5,194 bases of DNA, taken from contig CANGFL010000132.1 of NCBI GenBank assembly GCA_947453015.1, forward strand, positions 1 to 5,194, written 5' to 3'. This DNA is from Oxalobacteraceae bacterium. GTDB taxonomy: Bacteria; Pseudomonadota; Gammaproteobacteria; Burkholderiales; Burkholderiaceae_D. A model generated the notes under the pieces. The model did not search any database, was not told where the DNA came from, and worked only from the letters and a program-made list of their open reading frames with translations. Position 1 is the stretch's first letter, and each line of letters begins with the position of its first letter. The position numbers and the translations under genes were made by a program. Shown piece after piece: positions 1 to 5,194 of this stretch.

Positions 1-85
1 AATCAGCTGCGCATCCGTTTCTGGCGTACCAGTACACGTCAACATCGAAGAAATTCGTAAGCCAGAAACGGATGCGCAGCTGATT
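1..85. repeat. Perfect 25-bp inverted repeat at the window edge (probable fold-back artefact)
   Basis: Bases 1-25 are the exact reverse complement of bases 61-85, with 35 bases between the arms. The match stops at 26/60 and cannot be followed outward because the right arm reaches the window start. The right arm encodes conserved S3 residues (PETDAQLI), so it is the genuine copy. The left arm read in the S3 frame gives ISCASVS, where S3 family members have an unrelated helical stretch. The simplest reading is a chimeric read end or assembly fold-back at a contig terminus, not a biological hairpin. Confidence 0.85.
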
Positions 86-586
86 GCTGATTCAATTGCT
101 CAGCAACTTGAGAAGCGCATTATGTTCCGTCGCGCTATGAAACGCGCGATGCAAAATGCTATGCGGCTTGGTGCGCAAGGTATCAAAATTATGTCGTCGG
201 GCCGTTTGAACGGTATCGAAATTGCGCGTACCGAGTGGTATCGCGAAGGTCGTGTACCACTGCATACACTTCGTGCTGACATTGACTATGGTTTTGGCGA
301 AGCTGAAACTACATACGGCATTATCGGTATCAAAGTTTGGGTTTACAAAGGCGATCGTTTAGCGAGTGGCGAGACGCCTGTCATCGAAGTGGCAGCGGAT
401 GACGAGCGCAAGCGCCGTGCTCCACGTCGTGACGATGGTAAGCCTGCGGGTCGTAACACACGTGCTAAACGTGCCGATGCTCCGGCTGGTGAGGCTGCTG
501 CCGCACCCACACCTGCTGCGGCAAAGCGTGTACGTGCAAAGAAGGCCGACGCTCCAGCAGCACCGGCTGATAAGGCGGGAGAATAA
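2..586 (+). CDS. rpsC: 30S ribosomal protein S3, C-terminal part (5' truncated)
   Basis: S3 sits at the mRNA entry site of the 30S subunit and, in E. coli, contributes to mRNA unwinding by the ribosome. The frame is open from base 2, but S3-like sequence starts only near base 23 ([15 protein letters not shown]), about E. coli residue 96; bases 2-22 give ISCASVS, which does not match the family and lies in an inverted repeat (see the repeat entry). The N-terminal KH domain is therefore missing. The C-terminal domain is intact: FRRAMKR from base 125, corresponding to the E. coli R131/R132/K135 helicase residues, then [19 protein letters not shown] and the conserved [15 protein letters not shown] stretch. 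After VWVYKGD comes a low-complexity tail of about 75 residues rich in Ala, Lys, Arg, Pro and Asp, much longer than in E. coli but usual for Burkholderiales. It is the first of the four S10-operon genes here, ending 2 bases before rplP. Identity is certain; the 5' boundary is not. Confidence 0.95.
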   Translation: MSCASVSGVPVHVNIEEIRKPETDAQLIADSIAQQLEKRIMFRRAMKRAMQNAMRLGAQGIKIMSSGRLNGIEIARTEWYREGRVPLHTLRADIDYGFGEAETTYGIIGIKVWVYKGDRLASGETPVIEVAADDERKRRAPRRDDGKPAGRNTRAKRADAPAGEAAAAPTPAAAKRVRAKKADAPAAPADKAGE

Positions 587-588
587 TC

Positions 589-1008
589 ATGCTGCAACCA
601 GCACGTAGAAAATATCGTAAAGAACAAAAGGGACGTAACACGGGTATCTCGCATGAGCGTGGCACCGCGGTTTCTTTCGGCGAATTCGGCCTGAAGGCAG
701 TCGGTCGTGGTCGTCTCACAGCGCGTCAAATCGAATCAGCTCGACGCGCAATGACTCGTCACATTAAACGTGGCGGTCGTATTTGGATTCGTATCTTCCC
801 AGATAAACCAATTTCTAATAAGCCGGCTGAAGTTCGTATGGGTAACGGTAAAGGTAACCCTGAGTACTACGTCGCAGAAATCCAGCCAGGTAAAGTTTTG
901 TATGAAATGGATGGTGTTGACGAAAATTTGGCGCGCGAAGCTTTTAAACTCGCCGCTGCCAAATTGCCGCTGGCGACAACATTTGTAATACGCCAGGTTG
1001 GTCGATAA
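589..1008 (+). CDS. rplP: 50S ribosomal protein L16
   Basis: L16 binds 23S rRNA near the A site and central protuberance and is needed for late 50S assembly and peptidyl transfer. The 139-residue product is full length (E. coli 136). It opens with [19 protein letters not shown] and carries the conserved core [17 protein letters not shown] (about residues 33-49), [17 protein letters not shown] (52-68) and [13 protein letters not shown] (82-94), and ends with [14 protein letters not shown]. Arg83 corresponds to E. coli Arg81, the residue hydroxylated by the YcfD oxygenase; whether that happens here cannot be seen. The ATG is 2 bases after the rpsC stop, with GGGAG at 577-581 inside the end of rpsC and 7 bases of spacing, so the two genes are likely translationally coupled. 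The sequence resembles Burkholderiales L16 closely from memory. Confidence 0.98.
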   Translation: MLQPARRKYRKEQKGRNTGISHERGTAVSFGEFGLKAVGRGRLTARQIESARRAMTRHIKRGGRIWIRIFPDKPISNKPAEVRMGNGKGNPEYYVAEIQPGKVLYEMDGVDENLAREAFKLAAAKLPLATTFVIRQVGR

Positions 1009-1019
1009 AAGGATAATTC

Positions 1020-1211
1020 ATGAAAGCATCTGAACTCCAAGGCAAAGACGAAGCGTCGCTCAAAAAAGAGTTGAACGAGTTATTAAAAGCCCAATTTGGA
1101 TTGCGCATGCAAATTGCAACGCAGCAGCTGCAAAACACTGCGCAGCTTAAGAAAGTGCGTCGCGACATTGCACGCGTGAAGACCGTGATACATCAGAAGG
1201 ACGGCCAATAA
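1020..1211 (+). CDS. rpmC: 50S ribosomal protein L29
   Basis: L29 is a small helical-hairpin protein beside the peptide exit tunnel, contacting L23 and helping form the docking site for trigger factor and SRP. The 63-residue product equals the E. coli length. It starts [18 protein letters not shown], has the central [17 protein letters not shown] (21-37) and the family signature around [16 protein letters not shown] (42-57). An AAGGA at 1009-1013, overlapping the rplP stop codon, lies 6 bases before the ATG. The TAA stop shares its last A with the rpsQ ATG (TAATG at 1209-1213), an arrangement suited to termination-reinitiation coupling and roughly equal output. Confidence 0.97.
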   Translation: MKASELQGKDEASLKKELNELLKAQFGLRMQIATQQLQNTAQLKKVRRDIARVKTVIHQKDGQ

Positions 1212-1483
1212 TGAACGCGACAGAAAAAAAATCGCTCAAGCGAACACTGGTTGGCACTGTGGTTTCCGACAAGATGGATAAGACGGTTACCGTGTTGATC
1301 GAGCGTCGTGTACGTCATCCTTTGTACGGCAAGATCATTGTTCGCTCGAACAAATATCATGCTCACAATGAAGGTAACGTGGCGAAATCAGGCGATACCG
1401 TAGAGATTCAGGAAGGTCGCCCAATATCGCGCACCAAATCCTGGACCGTTACTCGTGTTGTGCAGGAAGCCCAGACAGTCTAA
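1211..1483 (+). CDS. rpsQ: 30S ribosomal protein S17
   Basis: S17 is a primary 16S rRNA-binding protein of the 5' domain with an OB fold, needed early in 30S assembly. The product has 90 residues (E. coli 84). Family blocks seen are [20 protein letters not shown] (13-32), RHPLYGKII (35-43), the conserved KYHAHNE (48-54) and the signature [13 protein letters not shown] (61-73), followed by [11 protein letters not shown]. The start ATG overlaps the rpmC stop by one base; AAGGA at 1197-1201 inside rpmC gives 9 bases of spacing. This is the last gene of the S10 group; a 204-base gap follows. No T-tailed intrinsic terminator is evident right after it, so read-through into the spc genes is plausible. 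Confidence 0.97.
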   Translation: MNATEKKSLKRTLVGTVVSDKMDKTVTVLIERRVRHPLYGKIIVRSNKYHAHNEGNVAKSGDTVEIQEGRPISRTKSWTVTRVVQEAQTV

Positions 1484-1554
1484 CGCTTGCGTATACTGCA
1501 ATATGTAGTGCATAATGCTGGGCTTCGCTCATCTTTGATTGAAAAGGTGGGCTT
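1466..1554 (+). promoter_or_regulatory. Possible competing RNA pairings at the rpsQ end and gap start
   Basis: GAAGCCCAG at 1466-1474, inside the end of rpsQ, is the exact reverse complement of CTGGGCTTC at 1518-1526 in the gap. A second hairpin starts on the next base: 1527-1536 pairs with 1543-1552 (10 pairs, two of them G-U) around a GATTGA loop. TGGGCTT occurs twice, at 1519-1525 and 1548-1554, so the rpsQ segment could pair with either copy, and the second pairing would open the second hairpin. The pairings are read directly; a regulatory role is inference. No T-run directly follows either stem, so this is not a standard intrinsic terminator. Confidence 0.35.
1487..1516 (+). promoter_or_regulatory. 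Candidate spc-operon promoter (sigma-70 type)
   Basis: A CATAAT -10-like hexamer at 1511-1516 (5 of 6 to TATAAT) lies 18 bases after a weak -35-like TTGCGT at 1487-1492 (only TTG agrees). The seven bases after the -10 (1517-1523) are GC-rich, GCTGGGC, a discriminator type associated with stringently controlled ribosomal promoters. A start near 1523 is expected, giving a leader of about 165 nt before rplN. The position fits the E. coli arrangement, where Pspc lies between rpsQ and rplN. A second -10-like TATACT at 1492-1497 has no matching -35. The call rests on motif and context only. Confidence 0.5.
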
Positions 1555-1630
1555 GTAGTAAAGAATTCGTAACTTTTTTGTCAACCCAATCAGCGCTTCC
1601 TAGTTCAGGGTGTGCTGGCGGGACCAAGAC

Positions 1631-1669
1631 TGATCGTCGAGCGGCCCATCCGGGGCCGGGGACGGATTA
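1631..1669 (+). promoter_or_regulatory. Two-part hairpin in the rplN leader
   Basis: The upper stem is CGGCCC (1642-1647) with GGGCCG (1653-1658), six G-C pairs around an ATCCG loop. The lower stem pairs 1631-1638 with 1661-1669: eight pairs including one G-U, with G1665 bulged. An asymmetric internal loop (1639-1641 and 1659-1660) joins them. It ends 4 bases before the GGGAAAGAG stretch at 1674-1682 and has no T-tail, so it is not a terminator. It may set leader structure or ribosome access for rplN; no regulator is identified. Confidence 0.45.
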
Positions 1670-1687
1670 AGTTGGGAAAGAGAAATC

Positions 1688-2056
1688 ATGATTCAAACTG
1701 AAAGCCGGCTAGAAGTAGCCGACAACACCGGTGCACGTGTCGTTATGTGCATCAAAGTGCTTGGTGGTTCTAAGCGTCGCTACGCAGGTATTGGCGATGT
1801 GATTAAGGTCACTATCAAGCAGGCTGCTCCCCGCGGTCGTGTGAAAAAGGGTGAAATTTACAATGCTGTCGTGGTGCGCACTGCTAAAGGTGTTCGTCGT
1901 CAAGATGGCTCGTTGGTGCGCTTCGATGGCAATGCAGCAGTTTTGCTGAATGCCAAGCTTGAGCCTATCGGCACGCGTATTTTTGGACCGGTTACTCGTG
2001 AGCTGCGCACCGAGCGCTTCATGAAAATCGTGTCTTTGGCACCAGAAGTTCTGTAA
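1688..2056 (+). CDS. rplN: 50S ribosomal protein L14
   Basis: L14 binds 23S rRNA and forms inter-subunit bridges with 16S rRNA next to L19; it is also the docking site for the silencing factor RsfS in bacteria. The 122-residue product is close to E. coli length (123). It opens [27 protein letters not shown] in the usual way (described by residues 1-27) and carries the family signature at about 60-86, including AVVVRT, RQDGS and [10 protein letters not shown], then [13 protein letters not shown] and a [12 protein letters not shown] end. The upstream GGGAAAGAG (1674-1682) is an adequate but not consensus Shine-Dalgarno sequence, 5 bases from the ATG. It is the first gene of the spc group, after the structured leader. 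Confidence 0.98.
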   Translation: MIQTESRLEVADNTGARVVMCIKVLGGSKRRYAGIGDVIKVTIKQAAPRGRVKKGEIYNAVVVRTAKGVRRQDGSLVRFDGNAAVLLNAKLEPIGTRIFGPVTRELRTERFMKIVSLAPEVL

Positions 2057-2065
2057 GGAGCCGTC

Positions 2066-2380
2066 ATGGAGAAGATCCGTAAAAATGATGAAGTCATTGT
2101 CCTAACGGGCAAAGACAAAGGTAAGCGTGGCTTAGTTCAACAGCGCGTCGACGCATTGCATGTGGTGGTCGAGGGTGTGAATGTGGCTAAGAAGGCAGTC
2201 AAGCCTAATCCGATGACTGGCGCGGTAGGCGGCATAGTAGATAAAACGATGCCTATTAACGTGTCTAACGTTGCGTTGTTTAACGCAGCAACCGGCAAGG
2301 CTGATCGTGTTGGCGTAAAGGTCGTTGATGGTAAGCGTGTACGCGTTTACAAATCGACTGGCGAAGTTGTGAAAGCGTAA
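2066..2380 (+). CDS. rplX: 50S ribosomal protein L24
   Basis: L24 is one of the two assembly-initiator proteins of the 50S subunit, binding the 5' domain of 23S rRNA near the exit tunnel. The 104-residue product equals the E. coli length. The N-terminal KOW motif is plain at residues 7-24 ([18 protein letters not shown]), followed by [14 protein letters not shown] (36-49), the acidic-poor [17 protein letters not shown] (55-71) and [20 protein letters not shown] strong AAGGAG at 2055-2060 overlaps the rplN TAA stop, 5 bases before the ATG. Its last 40 bases can fold into a hairpin just before rplE. Confidence 0.98.
   Translation: MEKIRKNDEVIVLTGKDKGKRGLVQQRVDALHVVVEGVNVAKKAVKPNPMTGAVGGIVDKTMPINVSNVALFNAATGKADRVGVKVVDGKRVRVYKSTGEVVKA
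2340..2379 (+). promoter_or_regulatory. Possible hairpin at the rplX end, before rplE
   Basis: Bases 2340-2350 can pair with 2369-2379: 10 of 11 positions pair, one as G-U, with one G/A mismatch and an 18-base loop. The structure ends 6 bases before the rplE ATG, which lacks a good Shine-Dalgarno sequence. In E. coli, S8 represses the spc operon by binding the mRNA around the rplX-rplE junction. I do not see the E. coli S8 site here, so the link is inference, and both arms are also coding sequence, so chance is possible. Confidence 0.25.
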
Positions 2381-2385
2381 AAATC

Positions 2386-2925
2386 ATGGCCCGTCTACAA
2401 GCAATTTACAAAGAGAAGATCGTAGCTGATCTGACTACTAAATTTGGTTATAAATCGGCGATGGAAGTGCCGCGCTTGACCAAAATTACCCTGAACATGG
2501 GTTTGTCTGAAGCTGTCGCTGATAAGAAAATCATCGAGCATGCAGTGGGTGACATGACCAAGATTGCTGGTCAAAAGCCAGTGGTTACTAAGGCACGTAA
2601 AGCGATCGCCGGATTCAAAATTCGTGAGGGTTATCCGATCGGTTGTATGGTGACTCTGCGTGGTGCGCGCATGTATGAATTTCTTGATCGACTAGTCACC
2701 ATTGCTTTTCCTCGCGTACGCGATTTCCGCGGTGTGTCAGGTAAAGCCTTTGATGGCCGTGGCAACTACAACATCGGGGTGAAAGAGCAAATCATTTTCC
2801 CTGAAATTGAGTACGACAAGATTGATGCACTGCGTGGTATGAATATCAGCATTACCACGACTGCCAAGACCGACGACGAAGCGAAAGCATTGCTCGCCGC
2901 ATTTAAATTTCCGTTCAGAAACTGA
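2386..2925 (+). CDS. rplE: 50S ribosomal protein L5
   Basis: L5 binds 5S rRNA with L18 (and L25 where present) in the central protuberance and contacts P-site tRNA and S13. The 179-residue product equals the E. coli length. Seen are [16 protein letters not shown] (28-43), the L5 signature region around [20 protein letters not shown] (59-78), [15 protein letters not shown] (79-93), [20 protein letters not shown] (108-127) and the C-terminal [20 protein letters not shown] (151-170). The ATG follows the rplX stop by 5 bases. The region before it (GAAAGCGTAAAAATC) has no AGGAG-like element, unlike almost every neighbour, so initiation may depend on coupling to rplX translation. In E. coli this start is where S8 feedback acts on the operon. 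Confidence 0.98.
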   Translation: MARLQAIYKEKIVADLTTKFGYKSAMEVPRLTKITLNMGLSEAVADKKIIEHAVGDMTKIAGQKPVVTKARKAIAGFKIREGYPIGCMVTLRGARMYEFLDRLVTIAFPRVRDFRGVSGKAFDGRGNYNIGVKEQIIFPEIEYDKIDALRGMNISITTTAKTDDEAKALLAAFKFPFRN

Positions 2926-2932
2926 GGCTGCC

Positions 2933-3238
2933 ATGGCAAAACTGGCACTGATTAACCGTGAACAAAAGCGCGCTGCACTGGTGAAGAAATACGCCGCCAA
3001 GCGTGCTGAGTTAAAAGCCATCATCGACGACCAGTCGAAATCGGAAGAGGAGCGCTACGAAGCTCGCCTGAAATTACAGGCGCTGCCACGTAACTCCGCT
3101 CCGACCCGTCAGCGCAATCGTTGCGCATTGACTGGACGTCCGCGCGGCACATTCCGTAAATTCGGTTTGGGTCGTATCAAGCTCCGTGAAATCGCTATGC
3201 GTGGCGAGATTCCGGGTATGACTAAAGCTAGCTGGTAA
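2933..3238 (+). CDS. rpsN: 30S ribosomal protein S14, zinc-independent form
   Basis: S14 is a late-binding protein of the 30S head, contacting S3, S10 and 16S rRNA close to the decoding region. At 101 residues it is the long type, the same length as E. coli. Only one cysteine (Cys64, in [12 protein letters not shown]) is present, so the paired CxxC motifs of the short zinc-binding type are missing; this is the C-minus form, which does not depend on zinc. Other family marks are the basic helical start [34 protein letters not shown] (51-64) and the end [18 protein letters not shown] (78-95). GAGG at 2924-2927 overlaps the rplE TGA, 5 bases before the ATG. Confidence 0.98.
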   Translation: MAKLALINREQKRAALVKKYAAKRAELKAIIDDQSKSEEERYEARLKLQALPRNSAPTRQRNRCALTGRPRGTFRKFGLGRIKLREIAMRGEIPGMTKASW

Positions 3239-3252
3239 TAGGAGAATAATCG

Positions 3253-3648
3253 ATGAGTATGAGCGATCCTATCGCCGATATGCTGACCCGTATCCGCAAT
3301 GCACAAAGTGTGAACAAGGTATTTGTTTTGATGCCTTCTTCCAAGTTGAAAGTGGCGATTGCCCGTGTGTTGAAGGACGAGGGTTATATCGAAGAATTCA
3401 ATGTAGTGGACCACGCTGGCAAGCCTGAGCTGCGCATTGAACTTAAATATTACGCAGGTCGCCCGGTAATCGAGCGTATCGAGCGTGTATCTCGTCCTGG
3501 ACTTCGCGTTTACCGCGGTAAGGGCGATATACCGACCGTTATGAATGGCTTGGGTGTCACCATCATTTCTACGCCCCAGGGCGTGATGACTGATCGCAAA
3601 GCGCGCGCTACCGGTACCGGCGGCGAGATTCTTTGCTACGTGGCTTAA
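3253..3648 (+). CDS. rpsH: 30S ribosomal protein S8
   Basis: S8 is a primary binder of the 16S rRNA central domain and, in E. coli, the translational repressor of the spc operon. The 131-residue product (E. coli 130) starts [18 protein letters not shown], has [20 protein letters not shown] (27-46), [20 protein letters not shown] (64-83) and the C-terminal family signature [19 protein letters not shown] (99-117), then GGEILCYVA. The first ATG is chosen over the in-frame ATG at 3259 because AGGAG at 3240-3244 is 8 bases upstream and the MSMSDP start is, from memory, the form seen in Burkholderiales. Autoregulation as in E. coli is possible but the mRNA site is not recognisable here. Confidence 0.98.
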   Translation: MSMSDPIADMLTRIRNAQSVNKVFVLMPSSKLKVAIARVLKDEGYIEEFNVVDHAGKPELRIELKYYAGRPVIERIERVSRPGLRVYRGKGDIPTVMNGLGVTIISTPQGVMTDRKARATGTGGEILCYVA

Positions 3649-3661
3649 AGGGAGAAAGCAT

Positions 3662-4195
3662 ATGTCTCGAGTAGGAAAAATGCCGATCCCAGTGCCCGCT
3701 GGTGTAGAAGTGACGATTGCCGCTGAAAAAATTAGCGTCAAAGGTCCGCAGGGAACGCTGTCGCTGCCTTTGACTGGCCAAGTGACCATCAAGAATGAAA
3801 GCAACACCCTCACTTTTGCTCCCGCTGATGAATCACGCGAAGCAAACGCGATGTCTGGAACAGTGCGTGCACTCGTTAACAACATGGTGAATGGTGTTAG
3901 CAAGGGTTTCGAGAAAAAGTTGTCTCTCGTTGGCGTGGGTTTTCGTGCGCAGGCGCAGGGCGATAAGTTGAACCTGTCGTTAGGTTTTTCTCATCCTATC
4001 GTGCATTCCATGCCTACCGGCGTTAAGTGTGAAACACCAACACAGACCGAAATCATCATCAAAGGTATCGATCGCCAAAAAGTGGGTCAGGTTGCTGCTG
4101 AGGTTCGTGCCTATCGCAGCCCCGAGCCATATAAAGGCAAGGGCGTTCGCTATGTGGACGAGGTTGTCGTGATTAAAGAAACCAAGAAGAAGTAA
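3662..4195 (+). CDS. rplF: 50S ribosomal protein L6
   Basis: L6 lies at the base of the L7/L12 stalk, binds the sarcin-ricin region of 23S rRNA and supports translation-factor binding and late 50S assembly. The 177-residue product equals the E. coli length. Both tandem alpha/beta repeats are present: the first opens [17 protein letters not shown] and runs through [12 protein letters not shown] (26-37); the second begins near [20 protein letters not shown], with LGFSHPIV and [15 protein letters not shown]. The C-terminal L6 signature [11 protein letters not shown] is at about 154-164, followed by a basic KETKKK tail. GGGAG at 3650-3654 lies 7 bases before the ATG. Confidence 0.98.
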   Translation: MSRVGKMPIPVPAGVEVTIAAEKISVKGPQGTLSLPLTGQVTIKNESNTLTFAPADESREANAMSGTVRALVNNMVNGVSKGFEKKLSLVGVGFRAQAQGDKLNLSLGFSHPIVHSMPTGVKCETPTQTEIIIKGIDRQKVGQVAAEVRAYRSPEPYKGKGVRYVDEVVVIKETKKK

Positions 4196-4198
4196 GGG
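4194..4198 (+). promoter_or_regulatory. Shine-Dalgarno that decides the rplR start
   Basis: AAGGG overlaps the rplF TAA stop (4193-4195). It is 6 bases from the ATG at 4205 but 0 bases from the in-frame TTG at 4199, so it supports the ATG start. Confidence 0.75.
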
Positions 4199-4204
4199 TT
4201 GAAC

Positions 4205-4567
4205 ATGGACAAGAAAGCATCCCGTCTACGCCGTGCCCGTCAAACGCGTGCGAAGATTGTAGAACTCAAGGTAAATCGCCTTGCTGTGCACCGTACCAAC
4301 CTTCACATCTACGCCAGCATCATCGGCCCAGATGCCAAAGTTTTGGCCAGCGCATCAACTGCAGAAGTCGAAGTGCGCCAAGAGTTAGCGGGCAAATCAG
4401 GCAAGGGTGGCAATACGGCTGCTGCGGCGTTAGTTGGAAAACGCGTAGCAGAAAAGGCGCTCAAGGCGGGTATCGCCGAGGTGGCGTTTGATCGTTCAGG
4501 TTTCCGTTACCACGGCCGTGTTAAGGCAGTGGCTGAAGCGGCCCGTGAAGCTGGTCTGAAGTTCTAA
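4205..4567 (+). CDS. rplR: 50S ribosomal protein L18
   Basis: L18 binds 5S rRNA and, with L5, carries it into the central protuberance. The 120-residue product (E. coli 117) begins [18 protein letters not shown], a basic N-terminal arm that binds RNA, then [16 protein letters not shown] (25-40), KVLASAST (45-52), [20 protein letters not shown] (67-86-type block) and the hallmark [20 protein letters not shown] (95-114) before EAGLKF. The reading frame can be extended 2 codons upstream to a TTG at 4199, but that codon directly abuts the AAGGG at 4194-4198; from the ATG at 4205 the spacing is 6 bases and the protein starts as family members do. The ATG is therefore chosen. The rplF stop lies 9 bases upstream. 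Confidence 0.96.
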   Translation: MDKKASRLRRARQTRAKIVELKVNRLAVHRTNLHIYASIIGPDAKVLASASTAEVEVRQELAGKSGKGGNTAAAALVGKRVAEKALKAGIAEVAFDRSGFRYHGRVKAVAEAAREAGLKF

Positions 4568-4579
4568 GGAAAATTCACC

Positions 4580-5098
4580 ATGGCAAAGATGCAACAAAAA
4601 ATGCAAAGCGACAAGCCTGATGATGGCATGCGCGAAAAAATGATCGCGGTCAATCGCGTAACTAAGGTAGTTAAGGGTGGTCGCATTATGGGCTTCGCTG
4701 CACTGGCCGTAGTTGGTGATGGCGACGGACGCATCGGCATGGGCAAGGGCAAATCAAAAGAGGTGCCTGTTGCTGTACAAAAGGCGATGGAAGAAGCTCG
4801 TCGCAAGATGGTTAAAGTATCGCTTCGCAATGGTACGTTGCACCACACTGTGCATGGTCGCCATGGCGCGTCTTCCGTGATGATGATTCCTGCCAAAGAA
4901 GGTACAGGCGTTATCGCTGGTGGTCCGATGCGCGCGATTTTTGAAGTGATGGGTGTTACTAACGTTGTGGCTAAATCAAACGGCTCGACAAACCCTTACA
5001 ACATGGTGCGCGCAACTATTAATGGTCTCGCAAAAATGAGCACCCCTTCCGAGATCGCTGCCAAGCGTGGCAAGACGGTCGAAGAAATCCTTGGTTGA
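4580..5098 (+). CDS. rpsE: 30S ribosomal protein S5
   Basis: S5 lines the mRNA entry tunnel with S3 and S4 and affects decoding fidelity; changes in its N-terminal loop give spectinomycin resistance in E. coli. The 172-residue product has the dsRNA-binding-like N-terminal domain with [17 protein letters not shown] (23-39), where the spectinomycin-site loop looks ordinary with no deletion, then the S5 signature [20 protein letters not shown] and [12 protein letters not shown]. The C-terminal domain shows [39 protein letters not shown] and the end [18 protein letters not shown] at 4566-4570, overlapping the rplR stop, is 9 bases from the ATG. The stop overlaps the GAGG that serves rpmD. Confidence 0.98.
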   Translation: MAKMQQKMQSDKPDDGMREKMIAVNRVTKVVKGGRIMGFAALAVVGDGDGRIGMGKGKSKEVPVAVQKAMEEARRKMVKVSLRNGTLHHTVHGRHGASSVMMIPAKEGTGVIAGGPMRAIFEVMGVTNVVAKSNGSTNPYNMVRATINGLAKMSTPSEIAAKRGKTVEEILG

Positions 5099-5108
5099 GG
5101 CGAACGAC

Positions 5109-5194
5109 ATGGCAAACACAGTCAAAGTAAAGCTCATTAAAGGCTTGATTGGAACTAGAGAAACTCATCGTGCGACGGTGCGGGGTCTGGGATT
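5109..5194 (+). CDS. rpmD: 50S ribosomal protein L30, N-terminal part (3' truncated)
   Basis: L30 is a small 50S protein of about 60 residues that binds 23S rRNA domain II. The window holds its first 28 codons plus two bases: [15 protein letters not shown] then [13 protein letters not shown]. The stretch [16 protein letters not shown] is typical of Burkholderiales L30 from memory and differs from the E. coli start. GAGG at 5097-5100, overlapping the rpsE TGA, lies 8 bases before the ATG. Position after rpsE is the standard spc order; rplO would be expected next. The gene is simply cut by the window end, with no sign of damage. Confidence 0.95.
   Translation, partial: MANTVKVKLIKGLIGTRETHRATVRGLG

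Larger units (their letters stand above)
1484..1687 (+). other. rpsQ-rplN intergenic region and rplN leader
   Basis: This 204-base stretch is the only sizeable non-coding gap in the window; all the others are 14 bases or less. It separates the S10-type and spc-type gene groups. It contains the candidate promoter (1487-1516), a hairpin just after the predicted start (1527-1552), an A/T-rich centre with six Ts at 1574-1579, and a GC-rich two-part hairpin (1631-1669) before the rplN ribosome-binding region. I see no plausible peptide-coding frame, tRNA or transposon end in it. Confidence 0.7.

Noticed and set aside
1..85. Inverted repeat as an insertion-sequence end, attachment site or terminator
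   Set aside because: The right arm is ordinary conserved rpsC coding sequence, there is no transposase or T-tail, and the left arm stops exactly at the record edge.
343..729. 128-codon minus-strand open frame over the rpsC tail and rplP start
   Set aside because: Its Ala/Arg/Ser-rich product is the antisense reading of the low-complexity S3 tail; no family resemblance.
1515..1538. Possible leader peptide MLGFAHL in the rpsQ-rplN gap
   Set aside because: No Shine-Dalgarno sequence, overlaps the candidate -10 and would lie upstream of or at the predicted transcript start; no repeated regulatory codons.
1535..1564. Second promoter TTGATT-18-TAAAGA in the leader
   Set aside because: The -10 agrees at only 3 of 6 positions and the -35-like bases sit inside the 1527-1552 hairpin; weaker than the upstream candidate.
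1559..1580. T-run at 1574-1579 as an intrinsic terminator for the S10 operon
   Set aside because: The only stem leading into it is about 4 weak pairs (AAAG/CTTT), and the stable hairpin at 1527-1552 ends more than 20 bases earlier.
3109..3903. 264-codon open frame on the minus strand across rpsN, rpsH and rplF
   Set aside because: It is fully antisense to three well-conserved genes, has no recognisable domain and is explained by their codon bias.
4652..4688. Possible spectinomycin-resistance change in the S5 loop
   Set aside because: The [12 protein letters not shown] loop is complete and matches remembered wild-type betaproteobacterial S5.

Overview
This window is a ribosomal-protein gene block: the end of the S10 operon followed by the first nine genes of the spc operon, all on the + strand. 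The order is rpsC (5' truncated), rplP, rpmC, rpsQ, a 204-base gap, then rplN, rplX, rplE, rpsN, rpsH, rplF, rplR, rpsE and rpmD (3' truncated). This is the usual bacterial order and no accessory gene is inserted.

The proteins point to a betaproteobacterium of the order Burkholderiales. L16, S8, S5, L18 and the L30 start ([21 protein letters not shown]) read like remembered Burkholderiales versions. S3 has a long Ala/Lys/Arg/Pro-rich tail, and S14 is the 101-residue zinc-free form. Base composition looks balanced rather than strongly GC-rich, so a member such as an Oxalobacteraceae or Polynucleobacter-like lineage is possible; this is inference from memory, not a search.

Layout: bases 1-586 hold the S3 C-terminal part, but the first 25 bases are an exact inverted copy of bases 61-85 and do not encode S3, which suggests a fold-back artefact at a contig end. 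Bases 589-1483 hold rplP, rpmC and rpsQ, tightly packed. Bases 1484-1687 are the only real non-coding gap; they hold a candidate spc promoter with a GC-rich discriminator and a roughly 165-nt leader with hairpins. Bases 1688-5098 hold rplN to rpsE with gaps of 5 to 14 bases, and rpmD begins at 5109. Most genes have a clear Shine-Dalgarno sequence just before the start, often overlapping the previous stop codon; rplE is the exception.

Together the genes encode components of both ribosomal subunits: 30S proteins S3, S17, S14, S8 and S5, and 50S proteins L16, L29, L14, L24, L5, L6, L18 and L30. I see no new biological system here. The points worth a second look are the fold-back at the left edge, the structured rpsQ-rplN leader, and the SD-poor rplE start next to a possible hairpin.
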